Origin: DATARH01 sp036278835
GTDB taxonomy: Bacteria > Pseudomonadota > Alphaproteobacteria > ATCC43930 > CGMCC-115725
Direction: 5' to 3'
DNA: 19,640 nucleotides
Assembly: GCA_036278835.1 (NCBI GenBank)
Contig: DASUKH010000074.1
Coordinates: forward strand, 1 to 19,640
Numbering within the stretch: position 1 is the stretch's first letter; each line of letters starts with the position of its first letter. The position numbers and the translations under genes are program-made. The notes beneath the pieces were generated by a model that ran no database searches, was not told where the DNA came from, and saw only the letters and a list, made by a program, of their open reading frames with translations. Below are positions 1 to 6,942 of the stretch, in pieces.

Positions 1-1
1 C

Positions 2-679
2 GCGCCGCCGATCGGCGATGCCGCGCTGAAGCTCGTCCTGCGCGAGGTGGCGCGCCGCAATTCGGTGACGCACGGCATCATCTATCTTCAGATCACGCGC
101 GGGGCGGCGCCGCGCGACCATGCCTTTCCGAAGGCGGCAAAACCGGTTCTGGTCGTGACATCCCGCTCGGCGCGCCCGGCCGACCCATGCCTCGGAGAGC
201 GGGGGGTCGCCGTCATCACGATCCCCGATATTCGCTGGCAGCGCTGCGACATCAAATCGGTGTCGCTGCTACCCAATGTCCTCGGCAAACAGCAGGCGCG
301 CGAGGCGGGCGCCTTCGAAGCCTGGCAGGTCGATTGCGACGGGCGGGTCATGGAAGGCACCTCGACCAATGCCTGGATCGTGACCGCCGACAATCTTGTG
401 GTGACCCGCGCGGCCGACCACGCAATCCTCAATGGCGTCACCCGCCTCGCCGTGCTCGACATCATCGAGCGGGAAGGCTACCGACTCGCCGAGCGCCCGT
501 TCTCGCTGCCCGAGGCGAAGGCGGCGCGCGAAGCCTTCCTCACCAGCACCACGGTCGACCTGCTGCCGGTCGTGCGCATCGACGGCAGGCCGGTAGCGGA
601 TGGCCGGCCGGGGCCGCTCGGCCGCAAATTGCAGGCGGCCTATCAGGCGCATGTCGCCACCGCGGCAGACGCCGCATGA
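2..679 (+). CDS. dat: D-amino-acid aminotransferase (class IV PLP enzyme), 5'-truncated by window edge
   Basis: A PLP-dependent fold-type IV transaminase that would interconvert D-amino acids and 2-oxo acids in the cytoplasm, for example supplying D-Glu or D-Ala. The reading frame is open from base 2, so the true start lies outside; 225 residues are visible of a usual 280-290. Seen in order: a YLQITRGAAPRDHAFP segment typical of D-amino-acid transaminases, the CDIKSVSLL segment whose Lys (codon 254-256) is the expected Schiff-base lysine, the cofactor-binding EGTSTNAW segment, and the NGVTR phosphate-cup motif. The stop overlaps the next start (ATGA at 676-679), so translation of the HAD gene is probably coupled. 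A branched-chain or 4-amino-4-deoxychorismate lyase identity is less likely, because the TRGxAPRDHxFP signature is the D-AAT one. The placement just upstream of hfq fits common alphaproteobacterial gene order. Confidence 0.9.
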   Translation, partial: APPIGDAALKLVLREVARRNSVTHGIIYLQITRGAAPRDHAFPKAAKPVLVVTSRSARPADPCLGERGVAVITIPDIRWQRCDIKSVSLLPNVLGKQQAREAGAFEAWQVDCDGRVMEGTSTNAWIVTADNLVVTRAADHAILNGVTRLAVLDIIEREGYRLAERPFSLPEAKAAREAFLTSTTVDLLPVVRIDGRPVADGRPGPLGRKLQAAYQAHVATAADAA

Positions 680-1380
680 ACCTGCCAGAGATTGCCGCCG
701 CTGCCGCGCTGCGGCGGCCGCGGGCGATCCTGTTCGACTGGGACAACACGCTGGTCGACAGCTGGGCGACGATCCACGAGGCGCTCAATTATCTGATGCG
801 CACGTTGAACCGGCGGGAATGGACGCTGGCCGAAACAAAGGGGCGCGTGCGGCTCAGCCTGCGCGAGGCTTTCCCGCTGTATTTCGGCGAGCATTGGGAG
901 ATGGCGCGCGACATCTATCTTGAACATTTCCGGGCGATCCATCTCCACCGGCTGACGGCGTTGCCGGGCCGCGAGGCATTGCTGCATGGCCTCAAAGAGG
1001 AGGGGCTCTATCTCGGGATCGTCAGCAACAAGACCGGCCTGTTGCTGCGGCGCGAGGTCGACCGGCTCGGCTGGACCTCCTTGTTCGGCAGCATCGTCGG
1101 AGCCGGCGACGCGCCGGCCGACAAGCCGGCCTGCGAGCCGGTCCGCCTCGCCTTGCAACCGAGCGGCGTGCCGGCCGGCGAAGAGGTGTGGTTTGTCGGC
1201 GACACCGCGGTCGATATGGAATGCGCCCGCAGCAGCGGCTGCGTCGCGGTTTTGCTCGGAGAGGAGGCGGGATCGGAGGAGTTTACCCGCTTTGCGCCGC
1301 ACCTGTCGTTCCCCGACGAGGCCGGCCTGTTTCGCTCGCTGCGGGGGTTGCGCTTCGACGCCGTGCGCCCATCTTCGTAG
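676..1380 (+). CDS. HAD-superfamily phosphatase, phosphoglycolate-phosphatase-like
   Basis: A 234-residue haloacid dehalogenase-type hydrolase, probably a small-metabolite phosphatase. All four HAD motifs are visible. Motif I is DWDNT (nucleophile Asp21, acid/base Asp23). Motif II is in VSNK (about residue 117). The motif III lysine is in DKPACEP (Lys150). Motif IV is GDTAVD (Asp176 and Asp180). A helical C1-type cap fits between motifs I and II. The start is the ATG overlapping the stop of the upstream aminotransferase, so the two are likely translationally coupled. The substrate cannot be read from sequence. Gph-like enzymes act on 2-phosphoglycolate, but this family also includes nucleotidases and pyrophosphatases. 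A gap of 81 bp with no obvious terminator separates it from hfq. Confidence 0.88.
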   Translation: MNLPEIAAAAALRRPRAILFDWDNTLVDSWATIHEALNYLMRTLNRREWTLAETKGRVRLSLREAFPLYFGEHWEMARDIYLEHFRAIHLHRLTALPGREALLHGLKEEGLYLGIVSNKTGLLLRREVDRLGWTSLFGSIVGAGDAPADKPACEPVRLALQPSGVPAGEEVWFVGDTAVDMECARSSGCVAVLLGEEAGSEEFTRFAPHLSFPDEAGLFRSLRGLRFDAVRPSS

Positions 1381-1461
1381 GCGCGGGGCGGGGCGGTCGC
1401 GCTGCCTGCCGACATCCCGAGCCGGCAAGCGGCGGCTCCAAGAACGATGGGGGGTTCACCC

Positions 1462-1713
1462 ATGTCTGTCGAAAAATCTCAGAATGTTCAGGACGTATTC
1501 TTAAACCATGTTCGCAAGAACAAGACGCCGGTGACGGTGTTTCTCGTGAACGGCGTGAAGTTGCAGGGAATCATCACCTGGTTCGATAATTTCTGCGTGC
1601 TGCTGCGGCGCGACGCGCATTCGCAGCTGGTGTACAAGCACGCCATCTCGACGGTGATGCCGGCCCAGCCGATCCAGCTGTTCGAAGGCGGCAAGGAGGC
1701 TGAGGAACTCTGA
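1462..1713 (+). CDS. hfq: RNA chaperone Hfq
   Basis: A hexameric Sm-like RNA chaperone that pairs small RNAs with mRNAs. The 83-residue protein has the canonical Hfq layout: QDVFLNHVRKNKTPVTVFL (Sm1 with the proximal-face Gln), a central GVKLQGIITWFDNF, and the Sm2 YKHAIST motif with the invariant Tyr-Lys-His. The acidic tail is short, as in other alphaproteobacteria. The ATG at 1462 was chosen over an in-frame ATG at 1447 because family members begin MSxEKSQNVQD and because a G-rich Shine-Dalgarno (1450-1454) sits about 7 bases upstream of it. The last codons carry a strong AAGGAGG, probably the ribosome binding site of hflX. Identity is essentially certain. Confidence 0.98.
   Translation: MSVEKSQNVQDVFLNHVRKNKTPVTVFLVNGVKLQGIITWFDNFCVLLRRDAHSQLVYKHAISTVMPAQPIQLFEGGKEAEEL
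1693..1712 (+). promoter_or_regulatory. Ribosome binding site inside hfq 3' end, with candidate CTG start of hflX
   Basis: AAGGAGG at 1693-1699, a near-perfect anti-16S match, lies within the last hfq codons. Ten bases further is CTG (1710-1712), in frame with hflX and overlapping the hfq stop TGA (1711-1713). The conserved hflX N-terminal sequence starts before the first ordinary start codon (TTG 1848), and no ATG, GTG or TTG occurs in this frame between the stop at 1701-1703 and 1848. This makes the CTG the best-placed initiator. Confidence 0.5.
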
Positions 1714-3029
1714 GCCGCAGCGATACCGCCGACACCACACCGACCGGCCGCGCCCTCGTCATTCACCCCGCGCTGCGGACTGCCGCTGCGCGCCCGTCGG
1801 ACAGCCCCGGACGATCGCTGGCCGCCCGTCTCGACGAGGCGGTCGGGTTGGCGCACGCGATCGACCTTGAGGTCGTGCGCGCCGAAATCGTCAGGCTGGC
1901 GCGGCCGGTGCCGGCGACCTTGTTCGGCAGCGGCAATGTCGACAATCTTGGCGGGCTGATTGCCGACAACCAGATCGGGCTGGTCGTCATCGACGCTGCG
2001 CTGTCGCCGGTGCAGCAGCGCAATCTCGAGCGGCGCTGGCAGGCCAAGGTCATCGACCGCACCGGCCTCATTCTCGAGATTTTTGGCGCCCGCGCCCGCA
2101 CGCATGAGGGGCGGCTGCAGGTCGAGCTGGCGGCATTGTCGTACCAGCGCTCGCGGCTGGTGCGGTCGTGGACTCATCTCGAACGCCAGCGCGGCGGCTT
2201 CGGCTTTCTCGGCGGCCCCGGCGAGAGCCAGCTCGAAATCGACCGGCGGCTGATCGGCGAGCGAATCGCCCGGCTCCGGCGTGAACTCGACGACGTGAAG
2301 CGCACCCGCTCGCTGCACCGCGAGGCGCGCCGCCGCGTGCCCTACCCGGTTGTGGCGCTGGTCGGCTACACGAATGCCGGCAAATCGACGCTGTTCAACC
2401 GCCTGACCCGCGCGTCGGTCGGCGCCGAGGACCTTCTGTTCGCGACGCTCGACCCAACGATGCGCCGGCTCGACCTGCCGTCCGGGCGAGCGGCGATCCT
2501 TAGCGATACGGTCGGCTTCATCTCCGACCTGCCGACCCACCTCGTCGCCGCGTTTCGCGCCACCCTGGAGGAAGTCACCGAGGCCGATCTTGTCGTCCAT
2601 GTCCGCGACGCGCATCACCCCGACAGCGCCGCGCAGCGCGATGACGTGCTGGCGGTGCTCGCAGACCTGGGCCTCGGCGATCTCGTCGAGGACGGGCTGA
2701 TCGAGGTGTTGAACAAGATCGACCTGCTCGACCCGGCCGAGCGCGCCGGCCTCCTCAACCAGGCACAGCGCAACAGACAGACCGTGGCATTGTCGGCGGT
2801 AACGGGGGAGGGCTGCGACGCCCTGCTGGCGCTGCTCGACCGCCGGCTTGAAGACGGCGTCCGCCCGGTGCGGCTGGACGTGCCGCTCAGTGACGGCAAG
2901 ACGCTCGCCTGGATCTACGCACATGGCGAGATCCTGGGCCGCCGCGACGATGCCGAGGCGGCGCATCTGTCGGTGCGCCTCTCCGACGCCGATCTCGGCC
3001 GCTTCAGGCACCGTCAGAGGCTGCATTGA
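1710..3029 (+). CDS. hflX: Ribosome-associated GTPase HflX
   Basis: A TRAFAC-class GTPase of the Obg-HflX superfamily that binds the large ribosomal subunit and splits or rescues stalled ribosomes. The N-terminal HflX domain contains the GPGESQLEIDRR glycine-rich stretch. The G domain has the G1 loop GYTNAGKST (about residues 219-227), G3 DTVGF, and G4 NKID. The N-terminal strand GRALVIHPALR and the helix RLDEAVGLAHAI lie upstream of or around the first canonical start (TTG 1848). I therefore extend the gene to the CTG at 1710, which gives 439 residues; the conservative alternative is 1848-3029 (393 residues). It follows hfq with a stop/start overlap, a common pairing. The function is certain; the start is not. 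Confidence 0.95.
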   Translation: MSRSDTADTTPTGRALVIHPALRTAAARPSDSPGRSLAARLDEAVGLAHAIDLEVVRAEIVRLARPVPATLFGSGNVDNLGGLIADNQIGLVVIDAALSPVQQRNLERRWQAKVIDRTGLILEIFGARARTHEGRLQVELAALSYQRSRLVRSWTHLERQRGGFGFLGGPGESQLEIDRRLIGERIARLRRELDDVKRTRSLHREARRRVPYPVVALVGYTNAGKSTLFNRLTRASVGAEDLLFATLDPTMRRLDLPSGRAAILSDTVGFISDLPTHLVAAFRATLEEVTEADLVVHVRDAHHPDSAAQRDDVLAVLADLGLGDLVEDGLIEVLNKIDLLDPAERAGLLNQAQRNRQTVALSAVTGEGCDALLALLDRRLEDGVRPVRLDVPLSDGKTLAWIYAHGEILGRRDDAEAAHLSVRLSDADLGRFRHRQRLH

Positions 3030-3109
3030 GCTGGCGGGCCGGCTGTCCTCCGCACCGGGACTGCGGTCGAGAAGCGGCCGGCGCCGCCAAATCAGGGAAC
3101 CGGTCCTAA

Positions 3110-4591
3110 GTGCGGGTTCTGCATGCCGCCGCCGAGCTGTTTCCCTGGGTAAAGACCGGCGGACTGGGCGATGTGCTGGCAGCGTTGCCGCCGGCCTTGG
3201 CGGCGCTCGGCACAGAGCAGCGCCTGGTGTTGCCAGGGTTCACCGCGCTGCTCGATGCCTTCGCGATTGAGGAAATCGTCCGGTTGCGGACGCCGTTCGC
3301 GGCCGAGCGGGTGCGGTTGGCACGGGCGGTCTTACCGCAGGGCGGGGTGTCGGCCTACCTGATCGACCACCCCGCCTTTTACGACCGGCCGGGCGGGCCG
3401 TATCAGGCGCCGGACGGGCATGACTGGCCGGACAACCACCGCCGCTTCGCCCTGCTCGGCTGGGCGGCGGCGGCACTGGCGCGCGGCGCCGATCCCGGCT
3501 GGCGACCGGACATTCTGCATTGCCACGACTGGCACGCCGGGCTTGCTCCCGCTTATCTGCGCGCGAATCCTGCGGCGGGGCCGGTGGCGAGCCTCTTCAC
3601 GGTGCACAACCTCGCCTATCAGGGGTTCTTTCCGGCCGCCTCATTCCCCGATCTCGCATTGCCGCCGGAATTTTTTTTGATCGAGGGGGTCGAGTTCTAT
3701 GGCGGGGTGTCGTTCCTCAAAGCCGGGCTGTTCTATGCCGACCGGTTGACGACGGTCAGCCCGACTTATGCCGCCGAAATCCAGACGCCGGCCTTCGGCA
3801 TGGGCCTCGACGGACTGCTCCGGGCCCGCGCCGCCGCGCTCTCGGGCATCCTGAACGGGGTCGATCCGCGGGTCTGGTCGCCGCAGAGCGATCCTGTCTT
3901 GCCGAAACCTTTCGGTGCCACAAATGCCGTATGCGGCAAGAAGAGGGCGAAGGAAGCAGTGGCGGCGCGCTTCGGGCTCGACACGCCGGGGGAGGGGCCG
4001 CTGTTCGGGGCGGTCACCCGGCTGACCCCGCAGAAGGGCTTCGACCTCGTGCTCGCGGCATTGCCCGAACTCCTGGCGCTCGGCGGCCGGTTGATCCTGC
4101 TTGGCAGCGGCGATGCCGCGCTCGAAGCGGGGTTTCGGGCGGCGGCGCATGGCGAGGCCGGCCGGGTTGGGGTCGCGTTCGGCTATGACGAAGCCCTGTC
4201 TCATCTGATTATTGCCGGCAGTGACGCCGTCCTGGTGCCGTCACGCTTCGAACCATGCGGGCTGACGCAGCTCTACGCGTTGCGCTACGGCGCTTTGCCG
4301 GTCGTGCGCCGCACCGGCGGCCTCGCCGACACGGTGGTCGATGCCAACGCCGTGACCCTGGCCGACGGCACTGCCACCGGTTTTACCTTCGACGAGGAGA
4401 CCCCGGAGGCCCTGCTCGCGGCGGTGCAGCGGGCCGCCGAGCTTTACCGCGACCCGGCGAGCTGGCGGCGCGTCGTGACCCGCGCGATGACCCGCGACTT
4501 CAGCTGGGAAGCCGCCGCCCGGCAATATGACGCGCTCTACCGCACCCTGGCTCCGCGACCCCTTGATCCCCCGATTCTCGTCAGGCCGTAA
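3110..4591 (+). CDS. glgA: Glycogen synthase (ADP-glucose type, GT5)
   Basis: Transfers glucose from ADP-glucose to the non-reducing end of an alpha-1,4-glucan. The 493 residues match the usual 475-500. Seen: the N-terminal ADP-glucose-binding KTGG (Lys15), an HCHDWHAGL segment, FTVHNLAYQG, NGVDPRVWSP, the TRLTPQKGFDLV start of the second Rossmann domain, and the C-terminal PSRFEPCGLTQLYAL motif with its catalytic Glu. The GTG start puts the KTGG motif where the family has it; the Shine-Dalgarno is weak. It stands alone: no glgB, glgC, glgP or debranching gene is in the window. It lies 80 bp after hflX, a place where many alphaproteobacteria as I recall carry other genes, so it may be a relocated gene. 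Confidence 0.95.
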   Translation: MRVLHAAAELFPWVKTGGLGDVLAALPPALAALGTEQRLVLPGFTALLDAFAIEEIVRLRTPFAAERVRLARAVLPQGGVSAYLIDHPAFYDRPGGPYQAPDGHDWPDNHRRFALLGWAAAALARGADPGWRPDILHCHDWHAGLAPAYLRANPAAGPVASLFTVHNLAYQGFFPAASFPDLALPPEFFLIEGVEFYGGVSFLKAGLFYADRLTTVSPTYAAEIQTPAFGMGLDGLLRARAAALSGILNGVDPRVWSPQSDPVLPKPFGATNAVCGKKRAKEAVAARFGLDTPGEGPLFGAVTRLTPQKGFDLVLAALPELLALGGRLILLGSGDAALEAGFRAAAHGEAGRVGVAFGYDEALSHLIIAGSDAVLVPSRFEPCGLTQLYALRYGALPVVRRTGGLADTVVDANAVTLADGTATGFTFDEETPEALLAAVQRAAELYRDPASWRRVVTRAMTRDFSWEAAARQYDALYRTLAPRPLDPPILVRP

Positions 4592-4795
4592 AGGCCGTAT
4601 CCGACAAAGGCGAGGCCGAAAAGTAGGATCATATCCGCCCGTCGACCCGCCCGACCCCATTCAGCTCAGGTGAACGGCGTTTTCATCTGCCCTACAGCGC
4701 TGATTGCACCGAGGAAGCGGAGGCGCTGTGCGAAGCAGAATCAAATCACCGGCTTGGCAGGCACACAGGAAAGCCTCCGTTTGGCAGCCTGCGGA
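4592..4795. other. Convergent intergenic region without a recognisable gene
   Basis: These 204 bp lie between the ends of glgA (+) and the DUF2442 gene (-). I see no coding signal or tRNA. Weak inverted pairs occur: GGCC-gtaaa-GGCC across the glgA stop, and GCAGGC (4757-4762) with GCCTGC (4787-4792). Neither has the compact GC stem plus T-run of an intrinsic terminator. Confidence 0.4.
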
Positions 4796-5086
4796 TTAAA
4801 TACCGAGGTAGCGTCGGGCTTTGCCTTCCCAGGTTTGATCGCCGCCGCCCACCAACAGTCCAGCGAGCGAGATATCCTCGTCCAGCTCTTCCCAGTGGAG
4901 ACCGCGGCGGCTGATCTGGCAGGCTTCGCGCTGATTGGGATTGGCGTGCAAGAGACGGGGAAACCAAGCGAGCGGAACGCCTAGCGTGCGGCCGTCCGAC
5001 AGCACAACCCACATGTTGTCGTCATCAAACCTGACGCTCGTCGCTTCCACGGAAGAAGTTATTCCACTCGACTTCGATTCGCTCAC
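4796..5086 (-). CDS. DUF2442 domain protein, partner of the overlapping DUF4160 gene
   Basis: A 96-residue small protein. The core matches the DUF2442 pattern: a short beta strand (VRFDDDNMWVVLSDG), then PLAWFPRLLHAN, then a Trp-x-Glu-Leu-Asp-Glu-Asp-Ile segment ending in LAGLL. The molecular function is unknown. DUF2442 and DUF4160 genes are commonly neighbours and have been suggested to be toxin-antitoxin-like, which is not shown here. The GTG start at 5086 lies 62 bp inside the upstream gene and is supported by a GGTGGAGG ribosome binding site a few bases before it; a GTG at 5050 is an alternative. Base composition is lower in GC than the flanks, suggesting acquisition by transfer. Confidence 0.8.
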   Translation of the reverse strand: MSESKSSGITSSVEATSVRFDDDNMWVVLSDGRTLGVPLAWFPRLLHANPNQREACQISRRGLHWEELDEDISLAGLLVGGGDQTWEGKARRYLGI

Positions 5087-5288
5087 GGTTGGCCTCCACC
5101 AAGCTCAGCAACTCGCGCAAAGTCCTCGCATCGAAGCCATCATTATATGCGATTGCGACCCCCGGATTAACCCAGACCTTCGCCTCGTGATCGCCTCGCT
5201 CTACATGAATATGGGTCCGCTCGCGGGGACTCCCTTCATTCGAATAGAAGAAGAATCGGAAGCTGCCGCTGCGAAAAACAGTGGGCAT
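5025..5288 (-). CDS. DUF4160 domain protein, possible TA-like pair with DUF2442
   Basis: An 87-residue protein with the full DUF4160 signature: the MPTVFRSGSFRFFFYSNEG N-terminus, a HIHVERGDHEAKVWV strand (HxHVxRG, AKxW), a helix, and the C-terminal VEWNNFF motif. The ATG at 5288 is preceded by a GAAGGA ribosome binding site. The start is only 18 bp beyond the stop of the formyl-folate enzyme, so it may share that transcript. It overlaps DUF2442 by 62 bp, implying coupled expression. Two 60-base lines here (5101-5160 and 5221-5280) each count 31 G/C, against 39 in a line of the neighbouring gene (5881-5940), so the pair looks foreign. Function is not established; a TA role is an inference from family context. 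Confidence 0.82.
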   Translation of the reverse strand: MPTVFRSGSFRFFFYSNEGSPRERTHIHVERGDHEAKVWVNPGVAIAYNDGFDARTLRELLSLVEANRERIEVEWNNFFRGSDERQV

Positions 5289-5306
5289 CGAAAGTCCTTC
5301 GGCGGA

Positions 5307-6230
5307 CTACCCTCCCAGAATGGTTCCGACCGGGATATCGACTTCGGTTGATTTGACCTTGCCGCCGTCGCCGAGGCGGACGCGCGATACCTCGACGAAG
5401 CCGCCCTGGGCGTGGATGCGCAGCCCTTCGGGGCCAGCGGAGACAACCTCGCCGAGCTTCTTGCCGCGCACCGCGCCAAAGGTCGGCGCCATGATCTTTT
5501 TCGCGTCGAACAGTTGCAGCTTCTGTTCGCCGAAGGTCGTGCAGGCGCCCGGCGCCGGGTTGCAGCCGCGGATCAGGTCGTAGATGAAATCGACGTGGCT
5601 GGCCCAGTTGATCCGCGATTCGGCCTCGCGCACCCAGCCTTCATAGGTGGCTTGGCTCTCGTCCTGGGTCCATTCGGTGGCGCGCCCGGAGGTGACGAGG
5701 TCGGCCGCCTGCACCAGCGCCTCGACCCCGAGCGGGAATATCTTGTCGAAATAGAGCGAGGCGGCGGTGTCGTCGGGGCCGATCGCGATCCGCTTTTGCA
5801 AAATGACCGGGCCTTCGTCGAGACCGGGGGTCGGGCGGAAGATCGTCAGCCCGCTCTCGCTGCGGCCGCGGATGATAGCCCAAGGGATCGCCGCCGGCCC
5901 GCGATGCAATGGCAGGATCGACGGGTGGAACTGGATCATCCCGTGCCGCGGGATCGCGCAGAATTCCGGCGGGGCGAACAGCAGCACATAGGCCATCACC
6001 CCGACATCGGCATCGAGCGATTTGAGCGCCTCCTGCGCGTCGGCGGCGGAGTATTTCGGAAAGCGGTAGAGGGGCAGCTTCTTTTCCTCCGCCGCCGCGA
6101 CCAGCGGGTCGGGGCGGGCGCCGGGCTTGTCGGGCGCCGCGAACACGCCGGCGACCGTGTCGCCGCGTTCCAGAAACGCCTCGAGCACGGCCTTGCCAAA
6201 GGCCTGCTGGCCGACGATGACGATGCGCAT
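5307..6230 (-). CDS. Stand-alone formyltransferase/10-formyl-THF hydrolase-like protein (N-domain type of 10-formyl-THF dehydrogenase)
   Basis: A 307-residue protein of the formyltransferase fold. From memory of the family, it resembles the N-terminal hydrolase domain of 10-formyltetrahydrofolate dehydrogenase (ALDH1L) more than housekeeping Fmt. Seen: the N-terminus MRIVIVGQQAFG and GVFAAPDK; the catalytic loop IQFHPSILPLHRG with His102; GLDEGPVILQ with Asp138; then DDTAASLYF, ATYEGW and the IRGCNPAPGA start of the Fmt C-terminal-type domain. His102 and Asp138 keep the catalytic spacing (36 residues), but the Asn of Fmt two residues before His is Gln100. There is no aldehyde dehydrogenase domain. 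It would act on 10-formyl-THF, either releasing formate or formylating an unknown acceptor. It lies 88 bp downstream of the dehydroquinase-like gene on the same strand, probably one transcript. Confidence 0.8.
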   Translation of the reverse strand: MRIVIVGQQAFGKAVLEAFLERGDTVAGVFAAPDKPGARPDPLVAAAEEKKLPLYRFPKYSAADAQEALKSLDADVGVMAYVLLFAPPEFCAIPRHGMIQFHPSILPLHRGPAAIPWAIIRGRSESGLTIFRPTPGLDEGPVILQKRIAIGPDDTAASLYFDKIFPLGVEALVQAADLVTSGRATEWTQDESQATYEGWVREAESRINWASHVDFIYDLIRGCNPAPGACTTFGEQKLQLFDAKKIMAPTFGAVRGKKLGEVVSAGPEGLRIHAQGGFVEVSRVRLGDGGKVKSTEVDIPVGTILGG

Positions 6231-6318
6231 CGCGCCTTACTCCCTTGCTGTGCTTTGCTGCAGAGTTCCATGCGTTCCGCCCGCCGGCAAGCCCGCAGCG
6301 CGGCGGAAGCGGCCCGAT

Positions 6319-6756
6319 TTATTTCTTCGCGGCCAAGAGATCGCGGATGCCGCGCAATGCCAGCTCGTAGCCGGCGATGCCGAACCCGGCGACGATGCCC
6401 TGGCTGACCGCGGCGGTCTGCGAGGCCGGGCCGCGGCGGATCGGGTTCGAGATGTGCACCTCGATCGTCGGAAACCGGACCTGCGCCAGCGCGGCTGTGA
6501 GTGCCGGGTAGCCGGAGCCGAACGCCGCCGGATTGAAGATCGCGGCGTCAATGCCGGCATCGTTCGCGGCGTACAGCTTGTTGACGATCTCGCCCTCGAT
6601 GTTCGAGTGGAACAATTCGATTTCGAGGCCGAGTTCTGCGGCGTAGGCGCGAATGCGTTCGTTGTATTCGGGCAGGGTCATCGGCCCGAAGATTTCCGTC
6701 TGGACCTTGCCGCGCATGTTCATGCCGGCGCCGTGAATGACCAGGACCCGTGCCAT
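6319..6756 (-). CDS. Type II 3-dehydroquinate dehydratase-fold protein with altered active site
   Basis: A 145-residue protein of the flavodoxin-like type II dehydroquinase family (family length about 145-150). Kept: VLVIHGAGMNMRG at the position of the NGPNLNLLG loop, SNIEGEIVNKLY (family QSNhEGeli), the Asn75-Pro strand end, EVHISN (His101, Ser103), and the C-terminal GFGIAGYELAL. Changed: the lid loop REPxxYG is replaced by VQTEIFG, so the catalytic Arg is Val18 and the catalytic Tyr is Phe23. The THTS His is Ser81, and the Arg expected near 112 is Ser. True dehydratase activity on 3-dehydroquinate is therefore unlikely; a related lyase, binding or different enolate chemistry is possible. 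The ATG at 6756 has a purine-rich ribosome binding site. The housekeeping aroQ is probably elsewhere. Confidence 0.78.
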   Translation of the reverse strand: MARVLVIHGAGMNMRGKVQTEIFGPMTLPEYNERIRAYAAELGLEIELFHSNIEGEIVNKLYAANDAGIDAAIFNPAAFGSGYPALTAALAQVRFPTIEVHISNPIRRGPASQTAAVSQGIVAGFGIAGYELALRGIRDLLAAKK

Positions 6757-6942
6757 CGCCCTCTCCCGACAATTGGTTGCCGCGCGAGGGTAGGGGCCGG
6801 CCCCGCCGCTGACAAGCGCGCCGCCTCTCGCGCGCCGACGGAGCGCCATGATTTGCAGGGCGCGGATGCAAGACGAGCGCATGACACCGTAATCCGACGC
6901 TCGTATTTTCGCCGGCCGGAGATGGCGAGGGAGGGCCGGCGA
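6757..6942. promoter_or_regulatory. Divergent promoter/operator region between dehydroquinase-like gene and dioxygenase
   Basis: These 186 bp must hold the promoters of both divergent units. Two dyads are visible: TTGCA (6853-6857) with TGCAA (6867-6871), 9 bp apart, and ACGAGCG (6873-6879) with CGCTCGT (6898-6904), 18 bp apart. The first resembles LysR-type operator half-sites in style. No regulator gene is in the window, and no convincing -35/-10 pair was found. A G-rich ribosome binding site (about 6928-6933) precedes the dioxygenase ATG. Confidence 0.4.

Noticed and set aside
187..1380. 397-residue frame joining the HAD protein to an upstream out-of-frame extension.
   Set aside because: The upstream part overlaps the aminotransferase in another frame; the ATG at 676 overlapping its stop is the natural start.
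1488..3026. 512-residue minus-strand open frame.
   Set aside because: It covers hfq and hflX in antisense and has no recognisable motif.
4755..4795. Possible terminator formed by GCAGGC and GCCTGC.
   Set aside because: The loop is 24 bases, the stem only 6 bp, and there is no T-run on either strand; too weak to call.
5412..6407. 331-residue + strand open frame.
   Set aside because: Antisense to the formyl-folate enzyme, which has clear catalytic motifs on the - strand.
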